From CAVQEG01 sp963711465 (GTDB lineage Bacteria > Bacteroidota > Ignavibacteria > OLB7): a stretch of 64,000 nt of DNA. Each line of letters opens with the position of its first letter. The first letter of the stretch is position 1. The stretch lies in contig CAVQEG010000001.1 of the NCBI GenBank assembly GCA_963711465.1, positions 1,240,001 to 1,304,000 on the forward strand. The letters are read 5' to 3'. Position numbers and translations under genes: made by a program. Shown here piece after piece: positions 25,696 through 34,413 of the stretch. The notes under the pieces were generated by a model. It searched no databases. It saw nothing but the letters and a program-made list of their open reading frames with translations, and was not told the origin of the DNA.

Positions 25696-28485
25696 CTACC
25701 GCACGACCATCATGCGCCTCGTTGCGGTGGCACTGCGGCTTCTGATGCGCAGCACATACGCGCCCGGGCGAATATCCGCGAGGTCGAGCGCCAGCCGCGT
25801 CCGCCCACCCGTGCCGACGAGCGATCGCCTCGAGGCGATCGCGCCGCGCTCGTCCACCAGTTCGAGCGTTACCGCTTCGTTCGTCGGCGCCAGCAGGTCG
25901 ATCGTCGCGCGATCACGGGCCGGGTTCGGCTGCACCGATTCGATCGATAGTTCCGTCCCCGCAATCTGCCGCCGCTCGACCGCCAGCACCGGAATCGATG
26001 TCGAGAATACACCCGCCCCATGTGTCCCGACTGCCACGAACCCGTCGGACTGCCGCGCGTCGATCATGTCGACGACCTCATTGCCGATCGACGTCGATCC
26101 CTCCCATTCCCAGAACGTATTCATCCCATCGAGTTTCGATGTCGAGTACAGTCCCGTGCTCGTTCCCACCAGCCACAGCGTTCCATTGGAGCGATGGAGT
26201 ATTTGAATCGATCGAACCGACGGCCCGTCACCGGTGCCGTCCGGATGCTGCTCGAGATTGCCGCCGACTGATTCCCACGTGATTCCCCCATCGGTCGTCG
26301 AGAAGAGCGACTGAACGTCGTAATTGGAGAACGCCACCACGATGCGGTCTGCGTCGTCAGGATCGACGGAAATGGAACTGACATATCCATTCGGAAACGT
26401 CGCCCCTGTGATCTCGCTCGGCGCAGCGTCGGCCGAGGGCTCGTCCAGTCGGAAGAGACGACCCGTGGCGGTTCCGTAATAGAGTCGGTGCGCCGGTGTC
26501 GTCGAGAACGCGACCGAGGAGATGACCACGGTGTCGGGCAGCATCGACGCGGCAAGCCTGTCCCACCCCTCAGTGGCACTCACCGTCCGATCCATTGGGA
26601 TCTGCGTAAGATCGCCGTTGTACCACAGCGCATTCCCGATGGGAAGCACCATGGCGTGGCGGTCGTTGGGATCAATTGCAAATGGATTGATGAACAGATA
26701 ATCATCCGCGACCGGACCGGCCGGATCGATCCGCGTCTGCCCCGTTGCCCGCCCCTGCGCATCGAGGGTCACACGGTAGATCCGGCCCAACTGCTTGGAG
26801 ACGTACACCGATCTGCCACCATCGGCGAATGCACAATACGCTCCGTCGCTGGAACCCATCTCGGTCCACGGCTGACGTTCATCGGTGCTCGCCGTCATCC
26901 ACGTGCCGTTGTCCTGCATTCCACCAATGATCATCGGGTTGCCAGGCGAATCGTGATCGACGGCAATCGAAAAGAACTGCGTGGTCAGATAGCCGTTCGC
27001 CAGAGCGCTCCAGCGCACCGTATCGGCCAGACAATCATCCGTTCGATGCACACCGCCGTCGCTTCCGGTATACATTACATTCGGATTTCCGGGTTCGAAT
27101 ACGAATACGTGCTCATCCGGGTGGTGACCGGGGTAGGAATACCGCTCGATCACGCTCGAATCGCGTTCGAAATTCTCGTACCCGCCGATCCACGACGTGT
27201 GATCGGGAGTGGAAAAGCCGTCGGTGGAACGTATTACATTCGTGCCGCCGAGAAACACGGTGTTTTCATCGACCGGATCAACCGCAATCACCAGATCGTA
27301 GCTCGACTGAGAATTGAAATCTCCCGCCCATCCTCCGTACTGCGGAATGTTGTCGGTGAGATTCTCCCAGACGCCGCCCGTGCCGGAACCATCGCCGGAA
27401 CGGTAGGTGTATTTCCAGAGTGAATGCCAGAGGGAATCCCCTCGGTAGTTGAATCCGAGAGAGCCATGACCGGGCGTTTCAGAAACGAAGTAGACGACGT
27501 TCGGATTCGATTTCGAAATTCCAATTGCCGTGCGATTGTAGTCGGCAGGCCAGTCGGGTGGAGTGATATTGACGAAAGCTCCCGCTCGCGTTCCCCGCCA
27601 GACGCCGGCGGTGCGCCCGTCGGAACTGATGGTGGCGTATACCACGCCGGAATCACCGACGGCGACATCGGTGAAGTAGCCGCTGTAGTATCCCTGGATC
27701 GACGGACCGCCGACGACGTACGACCAGCGGTTGCCGCCGTCGGTGGATCGCTCGATGGTACCGAACACGGCGGCATAGACGACATCGTGGGCCGTATCGG
27801 AGGGATCGGTCGCGACGCGCCACGAGAGGTCGAAGATGTTGTCGAAGTGCGCGGGATCATCGCCTGCACGACGCGTCAGCGGTACCCATGACAGCCCGCG
27901 ATCGGTCGACTTGTAGAGGCCGTCGCCGTAGAAATACGCTCCGGCGCCCGACTCGCTGGCCCCGACCAGTTCCCCGCTCCCGCAGTACCATACGTTGGTG
28001 TGACCGGGCCTCGTATCCTGCGCCAGGCACGTGATCGACGGATCCTGATCGAGTCCTGTGGTGCGTGTCCAGGAATGGCCCTGATCGGTCGAGCGCCACA
28101 TTCGACCGCTGACACCGCCGGCGAGCAGCACGTTGGTGTCGCTCACATCGATGGCGAGTGCGCGCGTACGGCCTCCGATATTCCACGGTCCCCGCTGACG
28201 CCAGTCATAGTCGAGTATGCCGGCGCGTTTGGAGTCTGAACCAACTGCCGGAATGGTGCGCGCGAAGGCGAGCTCACGTTCACGTGCATCGCGGGGAACG
28301 CGGCCGGTGCGCGGATCGGCCAGTCGCATGATCTCCCAGGCGACGCGTTCGCGGGAGAACTCCGAGTCTTCGGAGCCGCGCGCCGACGCGGCAGCACCGG
28401 ACCGCAGGTGCATGAAGACGACGATTGCGGCGGCGGCCGAAATCGCGCAGGCGATCAGTACGAGAATTCGCAGGCGTGTGGACAT
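25696..28485 (-). CDS. Secreted BNR/sortilin-like beta-propeller protein with T9SS sorting domain
   Basis: 929 residues. An N-terminal hydrophobic segment (about 6-25) acts as signal or anchor. The body has repeated BNR/Asp-box motifs (STDQGHSW, STDRGLSW, STDGGNRW, TTDGGITW), the hallmark of sialidase or VPS10-type propellers. The segment YDWRQRGPWNIGGRTRALAID is typical of large Bacteroidota proteins of this kind. The C-terminal 80 residues are a T9SS type A domain (IESVQPNPARDRATIDL, LELVDERGAIASRRSL, DIRPGAYVLRIRS). No catalytic residues can be assigned; a binding or structural role is as likely as an enzyme. Confidence 0.88.
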   Translation of the reverse strand: MSTRLRILVLIACAISAAAAIVVFMHLRSGAAASARGSEDSEFSRERVAWEIMRLADPRTGRVPRDARERELAFARTIPAVGSDSKRAGILDYDWRQRGPWNIGGRTRALAIDVSDTNVLLAGGVSGRMWRSTDQGHSWTRTTGLDQDPSITCLAQDTRPGHTNVWYCGSGELVGASESGAGAYFYGDGLYKSTDRGLSWVPLTRRAGDDPAHFDNIFDLSWRVATDPSDTAHDVVYAAVFGTIERSTDGGNRWSYVVGGPSIQGYYSGYFTDVAVGDSGVVYATISSDGRTAGVWRGTRAGAFVNITPPDWPADYNRTAIGISKSNPNVVYFVSETPGHGSLGFNYRGDSLWHSLWKYTYRSGDGSGTGGVWENLTDNIPQYGGWAGDFNSQSSYDLVIAVDPVDENTVFLGGTNVIRSTDGFSTPDHTSWIGGYENFERDSSVIERYSYPGHHPDEHVFVFEPGNPNVMYTGSDGGVHRTDDCLADTVRWSALANGYLTTQFFSIAVDHDSPGNPMIIGGMQDNGTWMTASTDERQPWTEMGSSDGAYCAFADGGRSVYVSKQLGRIYRVTLDAQGRATGQTRIDPAGPVADDYLFINPFAIDPNDRHAMVLPIGNALWYNGDLTQIPMDRTVSATEGWDRLAASMLPDTVVISSVAFSTTPAHRLYYGTATGRLFRLDEPSADAAPSEITGATFPNGYVSSISVDPDDADRIVVAFSNYDVQSLFSTTDGGITWESVGGNLEQHPDGTGDGPSVRSIQILHRSNGTLWLVGTSTGLYSTSKLDGMNTFWEWEGSTSIGNEVVDMIDARQSDGFVAVGTHGAGVFSTSIPVLAVERRQIAGTELSIESVQPNPARDRATIDLLAPTNEAVTLELVDERGAIASRRSLVGTGGRTRLALDLADIRPGAYVLRIRSRSATATRRMMVVR

Positions 28486-28561
28486 GGCGGGCGCTAAGAT
28501 TACCGTGCGGGCAGCGGGCGGGTATCACCGGTAGGTCCGACCGGGAAAACGTCGAAGTTAG

Positions 28562-28602
28562 AAATAAAATCGCGGCGTCCGGCAGACTCCGAACGTCGCG
28601 AT
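28562..28602 (-). terminator. Terminator of the seven-gene operon
   Basis: On the minus strand ATCGCGACGT pairs with ACGCCGCGAT (one G-U pair) around a 14-base loop and is followed by TTTATTTC. It lies about 60 bases beyond the methylmalonyl-CoA epimerase stop. Confidence 0.75.
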
Positions 28603-28660
28603 CTTCGAGCGTCCGCCGCCCGCAGCGCGGGCGACGTGAATGGTATTCACCGTCTGAGGA

Positions 28661-29065
28661 TCACTTCGGATTCCTTCTCTGGCAGAGCTCCACCAGCACA
28701 CCGTTGAAACTCGAGGGATGTACGAAGGCGACGAGCATGTCGTGCGCGCCCTCGACGGGCGATTCATTGATCAGCCGCGCGCCATTCCGCTTCAATCGAT
28801 CGAGTTCCGACGCGATATCCTCGACCTCGAATGCGATGTGATGAATTCCTTCACCCCGCTTGTCGAGAAACCTTGCGATCGGCGATCCTTCGCGTGTCGA
28901 GGCCGTCAGCTCGATCACTTGATCGCCGACGCTGTAGGATGCGATGTCGACGCCCTGTGATTCGACCTGTTCGCGATGCGGGTCGGTCTGGCCGAACAGC
29001 GCTCCGTAGTGCTGCATGGCGTCAGCGAGGGATGCAACGGCAATACCGATGTGTGAAATCTTCAT
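28661..29065 (-). CDS. mce: Methylmalonyl-CoA epimerase
   Basis: 134 residues from MKISHIGIAVASLADAMQHY. This is a VOC-fold enzyme with metal ligands expected at His in SHIGIAV, Gln/Glu in DQVIELTAS, His in IHHIAFEVED and Glu near VLVELCQ. The pattern GEGIHHIAFEV and the ending FNGVLVELCQ are specific to methylmalonyl-CoA epimerase. It interconverts the (R) and (S) forms for propionyl-CoA metabolism. It is the last gene of the minus-strand operon, 26 bases after the glmU-like gene. A longer start at 29095 would overlap that gene and lacks family support. Confidence 0.9.
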   Translation of the reverse strand: MKISHIGIAVASLADAMQHYGALFGQTDPHREQVESQGVDIASYSVGDQVIELTASTREGSPIARFLDKRGEGIHHIAFEVEDIASELDRLKRNGARLINESPVEGAHDMLVAFVHPSSFNGVLVELCQRRNPK

Positions 29066-29091
29066 TGAGTCGTCAATTCCGGCTCCGGCGT

Positions 29092-29859
29092 TCACGCCTG
29101 ACGTTCGGCGTAGACGGCGTTGATGGCTTCGAGCTGTTCGATGGTGTTGATGCCGCTGACTTCGGTGGCGTCGGTGACTTCGCAGGCGGCGACCCTGCGG
29201 CCGTGGTCGCGGAACCAGGCGAAGACGTCGGTCAGGTAGTACTCGCCCTGTGCATTGTCGTTGTCGAGTTCGCCCAGCGCCTCGAGCAGATCGGCGCAGC
29301 GATACACGTAGATGCCGGTGTTGATTTCGTCGATCGCACGTTCGGCGTCGGTGGCATCCTTGTGTTCGACGATGCGGGCGACCGTACCGTCCTCGTTGCG
29401 GATGACGCGGCCGTAGCCCGTCGGATCCGGCATCCTGACGGTGAGGACGGTGGCGACGGCGTCGGCCGAGCGGTGGGTCTCATCGAGCGCCGCTACCGTC
29501 GCGGGGCTGAGCATCGGAACGTCCCCGGAGAGCACGAGCACGTCCCCGTCGAAATCCTCCAGCATCGGCGCGGCCTGCATGACGGCGTGCCCGGTGCCGA
29601 GCTGCTCGGACTGCACGACGCAGTCGACGACCTCACCGAAGGTGCTCAGGAGGTACTCGCGGACCATTTCGCGCTGGTATCCGATGACGACGATGGTGCG
29701 TGCTGCACCCGACTCGAGTGCCAGGGTGACGACGTGTCCGATCATCGGCATATCGCCGACGGGGAACATCACCTTTGCCATCGAGGGATCCTTCATCCGT
29801 GTGCCCTGGCCGGCGGCCATGATCACCACCGCGAGCGGTCGGTCGGTCGACGTTCGCAT
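29092..29859 (-). CDS. GlmU-like N-acetylglucosamine-1-phosphate uridylyltransferase, single-domain
   Basis: 255 residues. Nucleotidyltransferase motif VVIMAAGQGTRMKDPSMAK at the N-terminus, then QLGTGHAVMQA, VLVLSGDVPMLS, and DEINTGIYVY, the pattern of the GlmU pyrophosphorylase domain. The left-handed beta-helix acetyltransferase domain of full GlmU is missing, so it should only make UDP-sugar from sugar-1-phosphate and UTP; the acetyl step must be elsewhere. Related UTP:sugar-phosphate transferases are possible. It sits between panD (6-base gap) and mce in the operon. Confidence 0.82.
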   Translation of the reverse strand: MRTSTDRPLAVVIMAAGQGTRMKDPSMAKVMFPVGDMPMIGHVVTLALESGAARTIVVIGYQREMVREYLLSTFGEVVDCVVQSEQLGTGHAVMQAAPMLEDFDGDVLVLSGDVPMLSPATVAALDETHRSADAVATVLTVRMPDPTGYGRVIRNEDGTVARIVEHKDATDAERAIDEINTGIYVYRCADLLEALGELDNDNAQGEYYLTDVFAWFRDHGRRVAACEVTDATEVSGINTIEQLEAINAVYAERQA

Positions 29860-29865
29860 CCTCGG

Positions 29866-30258
29866 CTACACCTCCACCAGTTCGTGATTCGAGTCGACAC
29901 CGCGCGAGGTCTTCACGATTCGGTTGTGTTCGTCGACGAGCACGACGGTCGGAGCGTACTCGCGGGCTTCGGCCTCGGTCATCGCGGCGTAGCTGATGAC
30001 GATGATGCGATCGCCGACCTGTCCCTTGCGCGCGGCTGCGCCGTTGAGACAGATGACGCCGCTGCCCGCTTCGCCCTTGATCAGATAGGTCTCGAAGCGT
30101 TCGCCGTTGTTGATGTTGACAACCGCGACCTTCTCGTACTCAAGCAGGTCGGCTGCGGCCATGAGCTGCGCGTCGACGGTGAGACTGCCCTCGTAGTCGA
30201 GTTCGGCCTGTGTGACCGAGGCGCGGTGGATCTTGGATTTGAACATGAAACGGGTCAT
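29866..30258 (-). CDS. panD: Aspartate 1-decarboxylase
   Basis: 130 residues, the usual length. The self-cleavage site Gly-Ser lies in YEGSLTVD at about residues 24-25, where Ser becomes the pyruvoyl group. Other family motifs are FKSKIHRA, NGERFETYLIKGE, CLNGAAARKGQVGD and IIVISYA. It makes beta-alanine from aspartate for pantothenate and CoA synthesis. It lies 30 bases after panC, its pathway partner. Confidence 0.97.
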   Translation of the reverse strand: MTRFMFKSKIHRASVTQAELDYEGSLTVDAQLMAAADLLEYEKVAVVNINNGERFETYLIKGEAGSGVICLNGAAARKGQVGDRIIVISYAAMTEAEAREYAPTVVLVDEHNRIVKTSRGVDSNHELVEV

Positions 30259-30288
30259 CGGAGGCCACGTTCGAAAGTGTGTGTGAAA

Positions 30289-31140
30289 TCAAACTTCGGT
30301 TCGCTCGAGCGGAAGGTTGTCGATCAGGCGCGTCGATCCGACGCGAGCAGCGACGATGGCCAGCGGCTCGGTTCCGTCGAGACGGGCCCGCAGGGGAACG
30401 AACGAATTCGCGTCGACGATATCGATGTAGTCCACCGCGACGGCGGGATCGATCTCCTGCCGCATGCGGCGGAGCACCTCATCGAATTCCTCCCCTCGCT
30501 CGGCCGCATCGCGTCCGGCGAACAGGGCTCGCGAGAGCGAGCGTGCGGCGGTGCGATCGGCGTCGGTCAGATAGACGTTGCGGGAACTGCGGGCCAGTCC
30601 GTCGGCTTCGCGCTCGGTGGGCACCGTGACGATGCGCAGCGGCATGGCCAGGTCCCGAACCATGCGACGAACCACTGCCACCTGCTGTGCATCCTTGCGA
30701 CCGAAGAGCGCGACATCGGGTCGAACGACGTTGAACAGCTTGGCGACGACGGTCGTGACACCGCGGAAGTGGGTTGGTCGCGACGCGCCTTCGTAGATCC
30801 GGCCGAGACCGGTGACCTCGACCCAGGTGGAGAAGTCGTCCGGATAGGTCTCGCCGGTCTCGGGCGTGAACAGCAGGTCGCAGCGCTCTTCGCGCAGCGC
30901 CGCCAGATCGGCATCGATGTCGCGCGGATAGCGCTCGAGGTCCTCTCCGGGCGCAAACTGGGTCGGGTTGACGAATATGGAAGCGACGACGCGGTCGGCC
31001 TCATGATGGGCCTGTCGCAGCAGCGCTCTGTGACCGTCGTGGAGGTATCCCATCGTGGGCACGAACGCGACGGAGCCGCCGTCGGAGCGCAGTTCATCGA
31101 CGGCAAGGCGGGTTTCTTCGATGGAGCTGGTCCTGATCAT
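30289..31140 (-). CDS. panC: Pantothenate synthetase
   Basis: 283 residues. The ATP-binding motif PTMGYLHDGHRALLRQA contains the HIGH-like DGH. VASIFVNPTQFAPGEDL, LFGRKDAQQVAVVRRM and SSRNVYLTDADR are all family signatures. It joins pantoate and beta-alanine with ATP. Next to panD, so the CoA branch is largely coded here; panB is not in the window. Confidence 0.97.
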   Translation of the reverse strand: MIRTSSIEETRLAVDELRSDGGSVAFVPTMGYLHDGHRALLRQAHHEADRVVASIFVNPTQFAPGEDLERYPRDIDADLAALREERCDLLFTPETGETYPDDFSTWVEVTGLGRIYEGASRPTHFRGVTTVVAKLFNVVRPDVALFGRKDAQQVAVVRRMVRDLAMPLRIVTVPTEREADGLARSSRNVYLTDADRTAARSLSRALFAGRDAAERGEEFDEVLRRMRQEIDPAVAVDYIDIVDANSFVPLRARLDGTEPLAIVAARVGSTRLIDNLPLERTEV

Positions 31141-31170
31141 CGCGTCGCTTCGGTGGGGTCCGGCGGGGAT

Positions 31171-32112
31171 TCAGAGTATGCGCTTGCCCATCGCGGAGGC
31201 AACCAGTCCGACGGCGAACTGGGCGCTGCGGTTGACGGTGTCGAGGATCGGGTTGACCTCGGCGACTTCGAGCGAACCGAGCGCTCCGCGTTCGGCGATC
31301 ATCTCCATGACGAGGTGGGCTTCGCGGTAGGTGAGGCCCCCGGATACCGGCGTGCCGACGCCCATGGCGATGCTCGGGTCGACGCTGTCGAGATCGAAGG
31401 AGACGTGGATATGGTCGGTGCGTGCCTGCAGGTAGTCGATGGCCTGTTCGATGACGGGATAGACACCGAGCCGGTCGATGTCGGTCATCGTATAGGTAAC
31501 GATCCCGTGCTCGCGTATCAGGCGGCGTTCGCCAGCATCGACCGACCGGAGTCCGATCATCACGATGTTGGCGGGATCGACCTTGCGGAAGTCTCCTCCC
31601 ACGCCGGTGAGCTCCGGCGCGCCGAGTCCGATGGAGGCTGCGACCGGCATACCGTGGATATTCCCCGAGGGCGAGGTACCGGGGATGTTGATGTCGGAAT
31701 GCGCATCGATCCAGATGACGCCGAGGCGTTTCTTCGCCGATCGGCAGTATCCGGAGACGCCGGCGAGGGTACCGATCGCCATGGAGTGATCGCCGCCGAG
31801 CACGAGCGGGAAGCTGCCGGCATTGAGCACGCTCTTGACGCGTCGGGCGAGCGTCCCGCAGGCAGCGGCGATCTGCGGCATGTACTTCAGGTGCGGATCG
31901 AGGATCGCGAGCACCTCGGGCCGTTTGATATCGATGTCACCCTCATCCTCGACGGTGTAGCCGAGCGCGGTGAGCTTCTTGTCGATATCGGCGATACGCA
32001 GCGCGGAGGGACCCATGTCGACACCGCGGCGATCGGCGCCGAGGTCCATCGGAAATCCAATCAGGTGTACGGCCGGCTTCCTTGAGGCCCGCTTCGTGGT
32101 TGATGTTGCCAT
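31171..32112 (-). CDS. rocF: Arginase
   Basis: 313 residues of the ureohydrolase fold. Metal-binding motifs are GGDHSMAIGT, IDAHSDIN and SFDLDSVDP; the segment GVGTPVSGGLTYREAH is the arginase rather than agmatinase version. It should hydrolyse arginine to ornithine and urea with two Mn ions. The N-terminus ADRRGVDMGPSALRIA also fits arginase. It lies between accD and panC in the operon, a combination with no obvious metabolic logic. Formiminoglutamase is a less likely alternative. Confidence 0.9.
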   Translation of the reverse strand: MATSTTKRASRKPAVHLIGFPMDLGADRRGVDMGPSALRIADIDKKLTALGYTVEDEGDIDIKRPEVLAILDPHLKYMPQIAAACGTLARRVKSVLNAGSFPLVLGGDHSMAIGTLAGVSGYCRSAKKRLGVIWIDAHSDINIPGTSPSGNIHGMPVAASIGLGAPELTGVGGDFRKVDPANIVMIGLRSVDAGERRLIREHGIVTYTMTDIDRLGVYPVIEQAIDYLQARTDHIHVSFDLDSVDPSIAMGVGTPVSGGLTYREAHLVMEMIAERGALGSLEVAEVNPILDTVNRSAQFAVGLVASAMGKRIL

Positions 32113-32181
32113 GGTCGCGATTGCTCTACGTGCGGGGAATCCGGACCGAGGTCACGGCTGAGTCAGGTTCGAGGCGGGCGT

Positions 32182-33024
32182 TCAGTCGGTCGGCAGCAGC
32201 GCCAGCAGGCGCGCGAGGGTCTGGCGCAGCTGCTTGCGATGCACGATCTGGTCGACGAAGCCATGCTCGAGCAGGAACTCCGAGCGCTGAAATCCGTCGG
32301 GCAGTTTTTTTCGGATGGTCTGTTCGATCACGCGGGGACCGGCGAAGCCGATCAGGGCTTTCGGTTCGGCGAGCGTGACGTCACCGAGCATGGCGAACGA
32401 CGCGGTGACACCACCGGTGGTCGGATCGGTCAGCAGGACGATGTAGGGAATTCCCTCTTTGGCAAGCAGCGCCAGTCGGCCGGAGGTCTTGGCCATCTGC
32501 ATGAGCGACAGGGCGGCCTCCTGCATGCGGGCGCCTCCGGAGGCGGTGATCGCCAGCAGTGGAATCCGTTCGGTGCGCGCGGCGTCGACCGCCCGACAGA
32601 ATTTCTCCCCCACCACCGATCCCATCGAACCGCCGGCAAAGCTGAAGTCCATTGCTGCCAGCGCGATCATCCGGCCCTCGACGGTGCCGGTGCCGGTGCG
32701 GATCGCGTCGTTGAGCCCGGTGCGCTTGCGGTAGTGCGGTATCCGCTCGGCGTACGGCTTTTCGTCGACGAATCCGAGCGGGTCCGCGGAGATCATGTCG
32801 CGATTGGTTTCGATGAACGAACCCGGATCGAAGATGATCTCGACGTACTGGGCCGAACCGATGCGGAAGTGCTGGTCGCAGTGGGGGCAGGTGTACAGAT
32901 GCTCGTCGAGCTCGCCCTTGTAGAGCATTTCGCCGCACCCGTGGCACTTCATCCACAGGCCGTCAGGGACGTTGCGAACCTCCTGCTCCTCGATATTCTT
33001 CTTGGTACGATTGAACCAGGCCAT
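32182..33024 (-). CDS. accD: Acetyl-CoA carboxylase carboxyltransferase subunit beta
   Basis: 280 residues. A four-Cys zinc finger at about residues 26-49 (CHGCGEML, CPHCDQHF) is followed by the crotonase-like core with ALAAMDFSFAGGSMGSVVGE, ASGGARMQEAALSLMQMAK and LTDPTTGGVTASFAMLGD. It forms malonyl-CoA with AccA and the biotin carrier. It starts 6 bases after the tsaB stop, so the two are co-transcribed. Confidence 0.97.
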   Translation of the reverse strand: MAWFNRTKKNIEEQEVRNVPDGLWMKCHGCGEMLYKGELDEHLYTCPHCDQHFRIGSAQYVEIIFDPGSFIETNRDMISADPLGFVDEKPYAERIPHYRKRTGLNDAIRTGTGTVEGRMIALAAMDFSFAGGSMGSVVGEKFCRAVDAARTERIPLLAITASGGARMQEAALSLMQMAKTSGRLALLAKEGIPYIVLLTDPTTGGVTASFAMLGDVTLAEPKALIGFAGPRVIEQTIRKKLPDGFQRSEFLLEHGFVDQIVHRKQLRQTLARLLALLPTD

Positions 33025-33030
33025 CAGCCA

Positions 33031-33717
33031 CTATTGATCGGTCATGGGGTGCTGGCGCGTTCGCGCCGAGGTAATTCCGCTAATATACAATGGCTCGATT
33101 TCCTCCGGCCGCACCGCTACACCCTGTGCAACCAGCGCCATTGCCCGCTCTCCGACCGCCCGGGCGCGCAGCTCGCGAGAACCGGAGGCGATCGGATCAG
33201 TCGCGCCGACCTCGAGCAGGTCGATGCCGGGGCCGGCCAGGAGCGTCGACGGCTCGAGCCGGCGCATCGCTTCGGACGGATCGAGCGTCTGCACCGCGGA
33301 GGTGCGTCGGAATGCAGGATCGACGTCGTAGAGGGCGACGTAGACGCCCAGTGAGGCAGCGCCAATCATCGCCGCAACCCGCGAACGACCCGCGGCCCGC
33401 GCTGCTTCGGCAGCATTCCACGCGATTGCATCGAGGGTCGCAACGGGGACGACGCGAACGTCGGTCGCCAGCGCAACGCCGGTGACGAAGCTGATGCCGA
33501 TGCGAATGCCGGTGTAGGAGCCGGGTCCCACCGATACCGCGATGGTTTGCAGATCATCGATCGACGCGCCGACGGCATCGAGAGCATCGCGGAACAGTCC
33601 GGCGAGGAGTCGATCGTGCGCACGCTCGAGCTCGACGTGGAATTCGGCGATCAGTCGCTCGTCGTCGAACAACGCGACGCCGCAGGTACGTCCGGTCGTC
33701 TCGATGGCAGCAAGCAT
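33031..33717 (-). CDS. tsaB: tRNA t6A biosynthesis protein TsaB
   Basis: 228 residues from MLAAIETTGRTCGVALF. The opening (LAAIETT) and the motif VSVGPGSYTGIRIGISF are TsaB signatures. It is the structural partner of TsaD in threonylcarbamoyl transfer to A37 of ANN-decoding tRNAs. I reject the start at 33768: it reads back into the A-tract of the tsaE terminator and adds a basic leader absent in the family. First gene of the seven-gene operon. Confidence 0.92.
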   Translation of the reverse strand: MLAAIETTGRTCGVALFDDERLIAEFHVELERAHDRLLAGLFRDALDAVGASIDDLQTIAVSVGPGSYTGIRIGISFVTGVALATDVRVVPVATLDAIAWNAAEAARAAGRSRVAAMIGAASLGVYVALYDVDPAFRRTSAVQTLDPSEAMRRLEPSTLLAGPGIDLLEVGATDPIASGSRELRARAVGERAMALVAQGVAVRPEEIEPLYISGITSARTRQHPMTDQ

Positions 33718-33766
33718 GGCAGTGCGGGTACGGCGATCCCCCGCGACGGCGGCAGGGGCAGCCGAC

Positions 33767-33808
33767 AAAAAAACGCGACGGGACCGGCTTTCAACCGATC
33801 CCGCCGTG
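33767..33808 (-). terminator. Rho-independent terminator between tsaE and tsaB
   Basis: On the minus strand a GC-rich stem (GGCGGGATCGG with CCGGTCCCGTC) and GAAAG-type loop is followed by seven T. It lies 20 bases past the tsaE stop and 50 bases before the tsaB start, so tsaB needs its own promoter. Confidence 0.88.
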
Positions 33809-33828
33809 TGCAGGTGGAAATCAGATTG

Positions 33829-34332
33829 TCATCTGTCGTGGCCGGGTTCCATTCGCCCGTGCGGCGAGACGCCGGCCGGCTCGGGTTCGCGACGAACGAC
33901 CTCGATGCGACGATCGCTGTCGTCGTCGGTGTTGTACATGCAGACGTCGTAACGTCGCGGAGGCAGCACCACGCCGGCGTTTTCGGCCCACTCGATCAAC
34001 TTGATCGAATCGGGGTCGGCGAGTATCTCTTCGAGTCCCAGTTCGACCAGATCATCGGGCGACTCGACGCGGTAGAGGTCGATATGGTTGATCGGCACCG
34101 CGTCGCCATCGGCGTCGACGCCGTCGTACTGGTTGATGATGGTGAACGTCGGACTGGCAACGATTTCGTGGACGTTCATTCCGCTGCAGATGCCCTTGAT
34201 GAACTCGGTCTTACCGACACCGATGTCGCCGTAGAAGGCGATGACGTCGCCGGGAGAGAGCCGCGAGGAAAAGTCCGCGCCAAGCCGGAACGTCTCCTCC
34301 TCGCTCGAAGTCGAGTATATCTCAATGTTCAT
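33829..34332 (-). CDS. tsaE: tRNA t6A biosynthesis ATPase TsaE
   Basis: 167 residues. Walker A is AFYGDIGVGKTEFIKGI, followed by VASPTFTIINQYDG and INHIDLYRVESPDDLVELGLEE and IKLIEWAENAG, all TsaE-specific. It is the ATPase that supports TsaB-TsaD turnover in t6A formation. The C-terminal 25 residues (RREPEPAGVSPHGRMEPGHDR) are an extension of no clear fold. It lies 81 bases downstream of porX on the same strand. Confidence 0.95.
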   Translation of the reverse strand: MNIEIYSTSSEEETFRLGADFSSRLSPGDVIAFYGDIGVGKTEFIKGICSGMNVHEIVASPTFTIINQYDGVDADGDAVPINHIDLYRVESPDDLVELGLEEILADPDSIKLIEWAENAGVVLPPRRYDVCMYNTDDDSDRRIEVVRREPEPAGVSPHGRMEPGHDR

Positions 34333-34413
34333 AACGGTCCCATACTCGTCGACCGATTGTCGCGAACGCCCGACGGAGGCGGGAGAAACGGCCGCCGCCG
34401 CCTGCGCACCGGA

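Noticed and set aside
28831..32085. Plus-strand 1084-residue open frame
   Set aside because: It is antisense to six well-supported genes (glmU-like, panD, panC and others) and has no recognisable domain; a by-product of GC-rich codon use.
32239..33354. Plus-strand 371-residue frame across accD and tsaB
   Set aside because: Antisense shadow; both minus-strand genes are certain.
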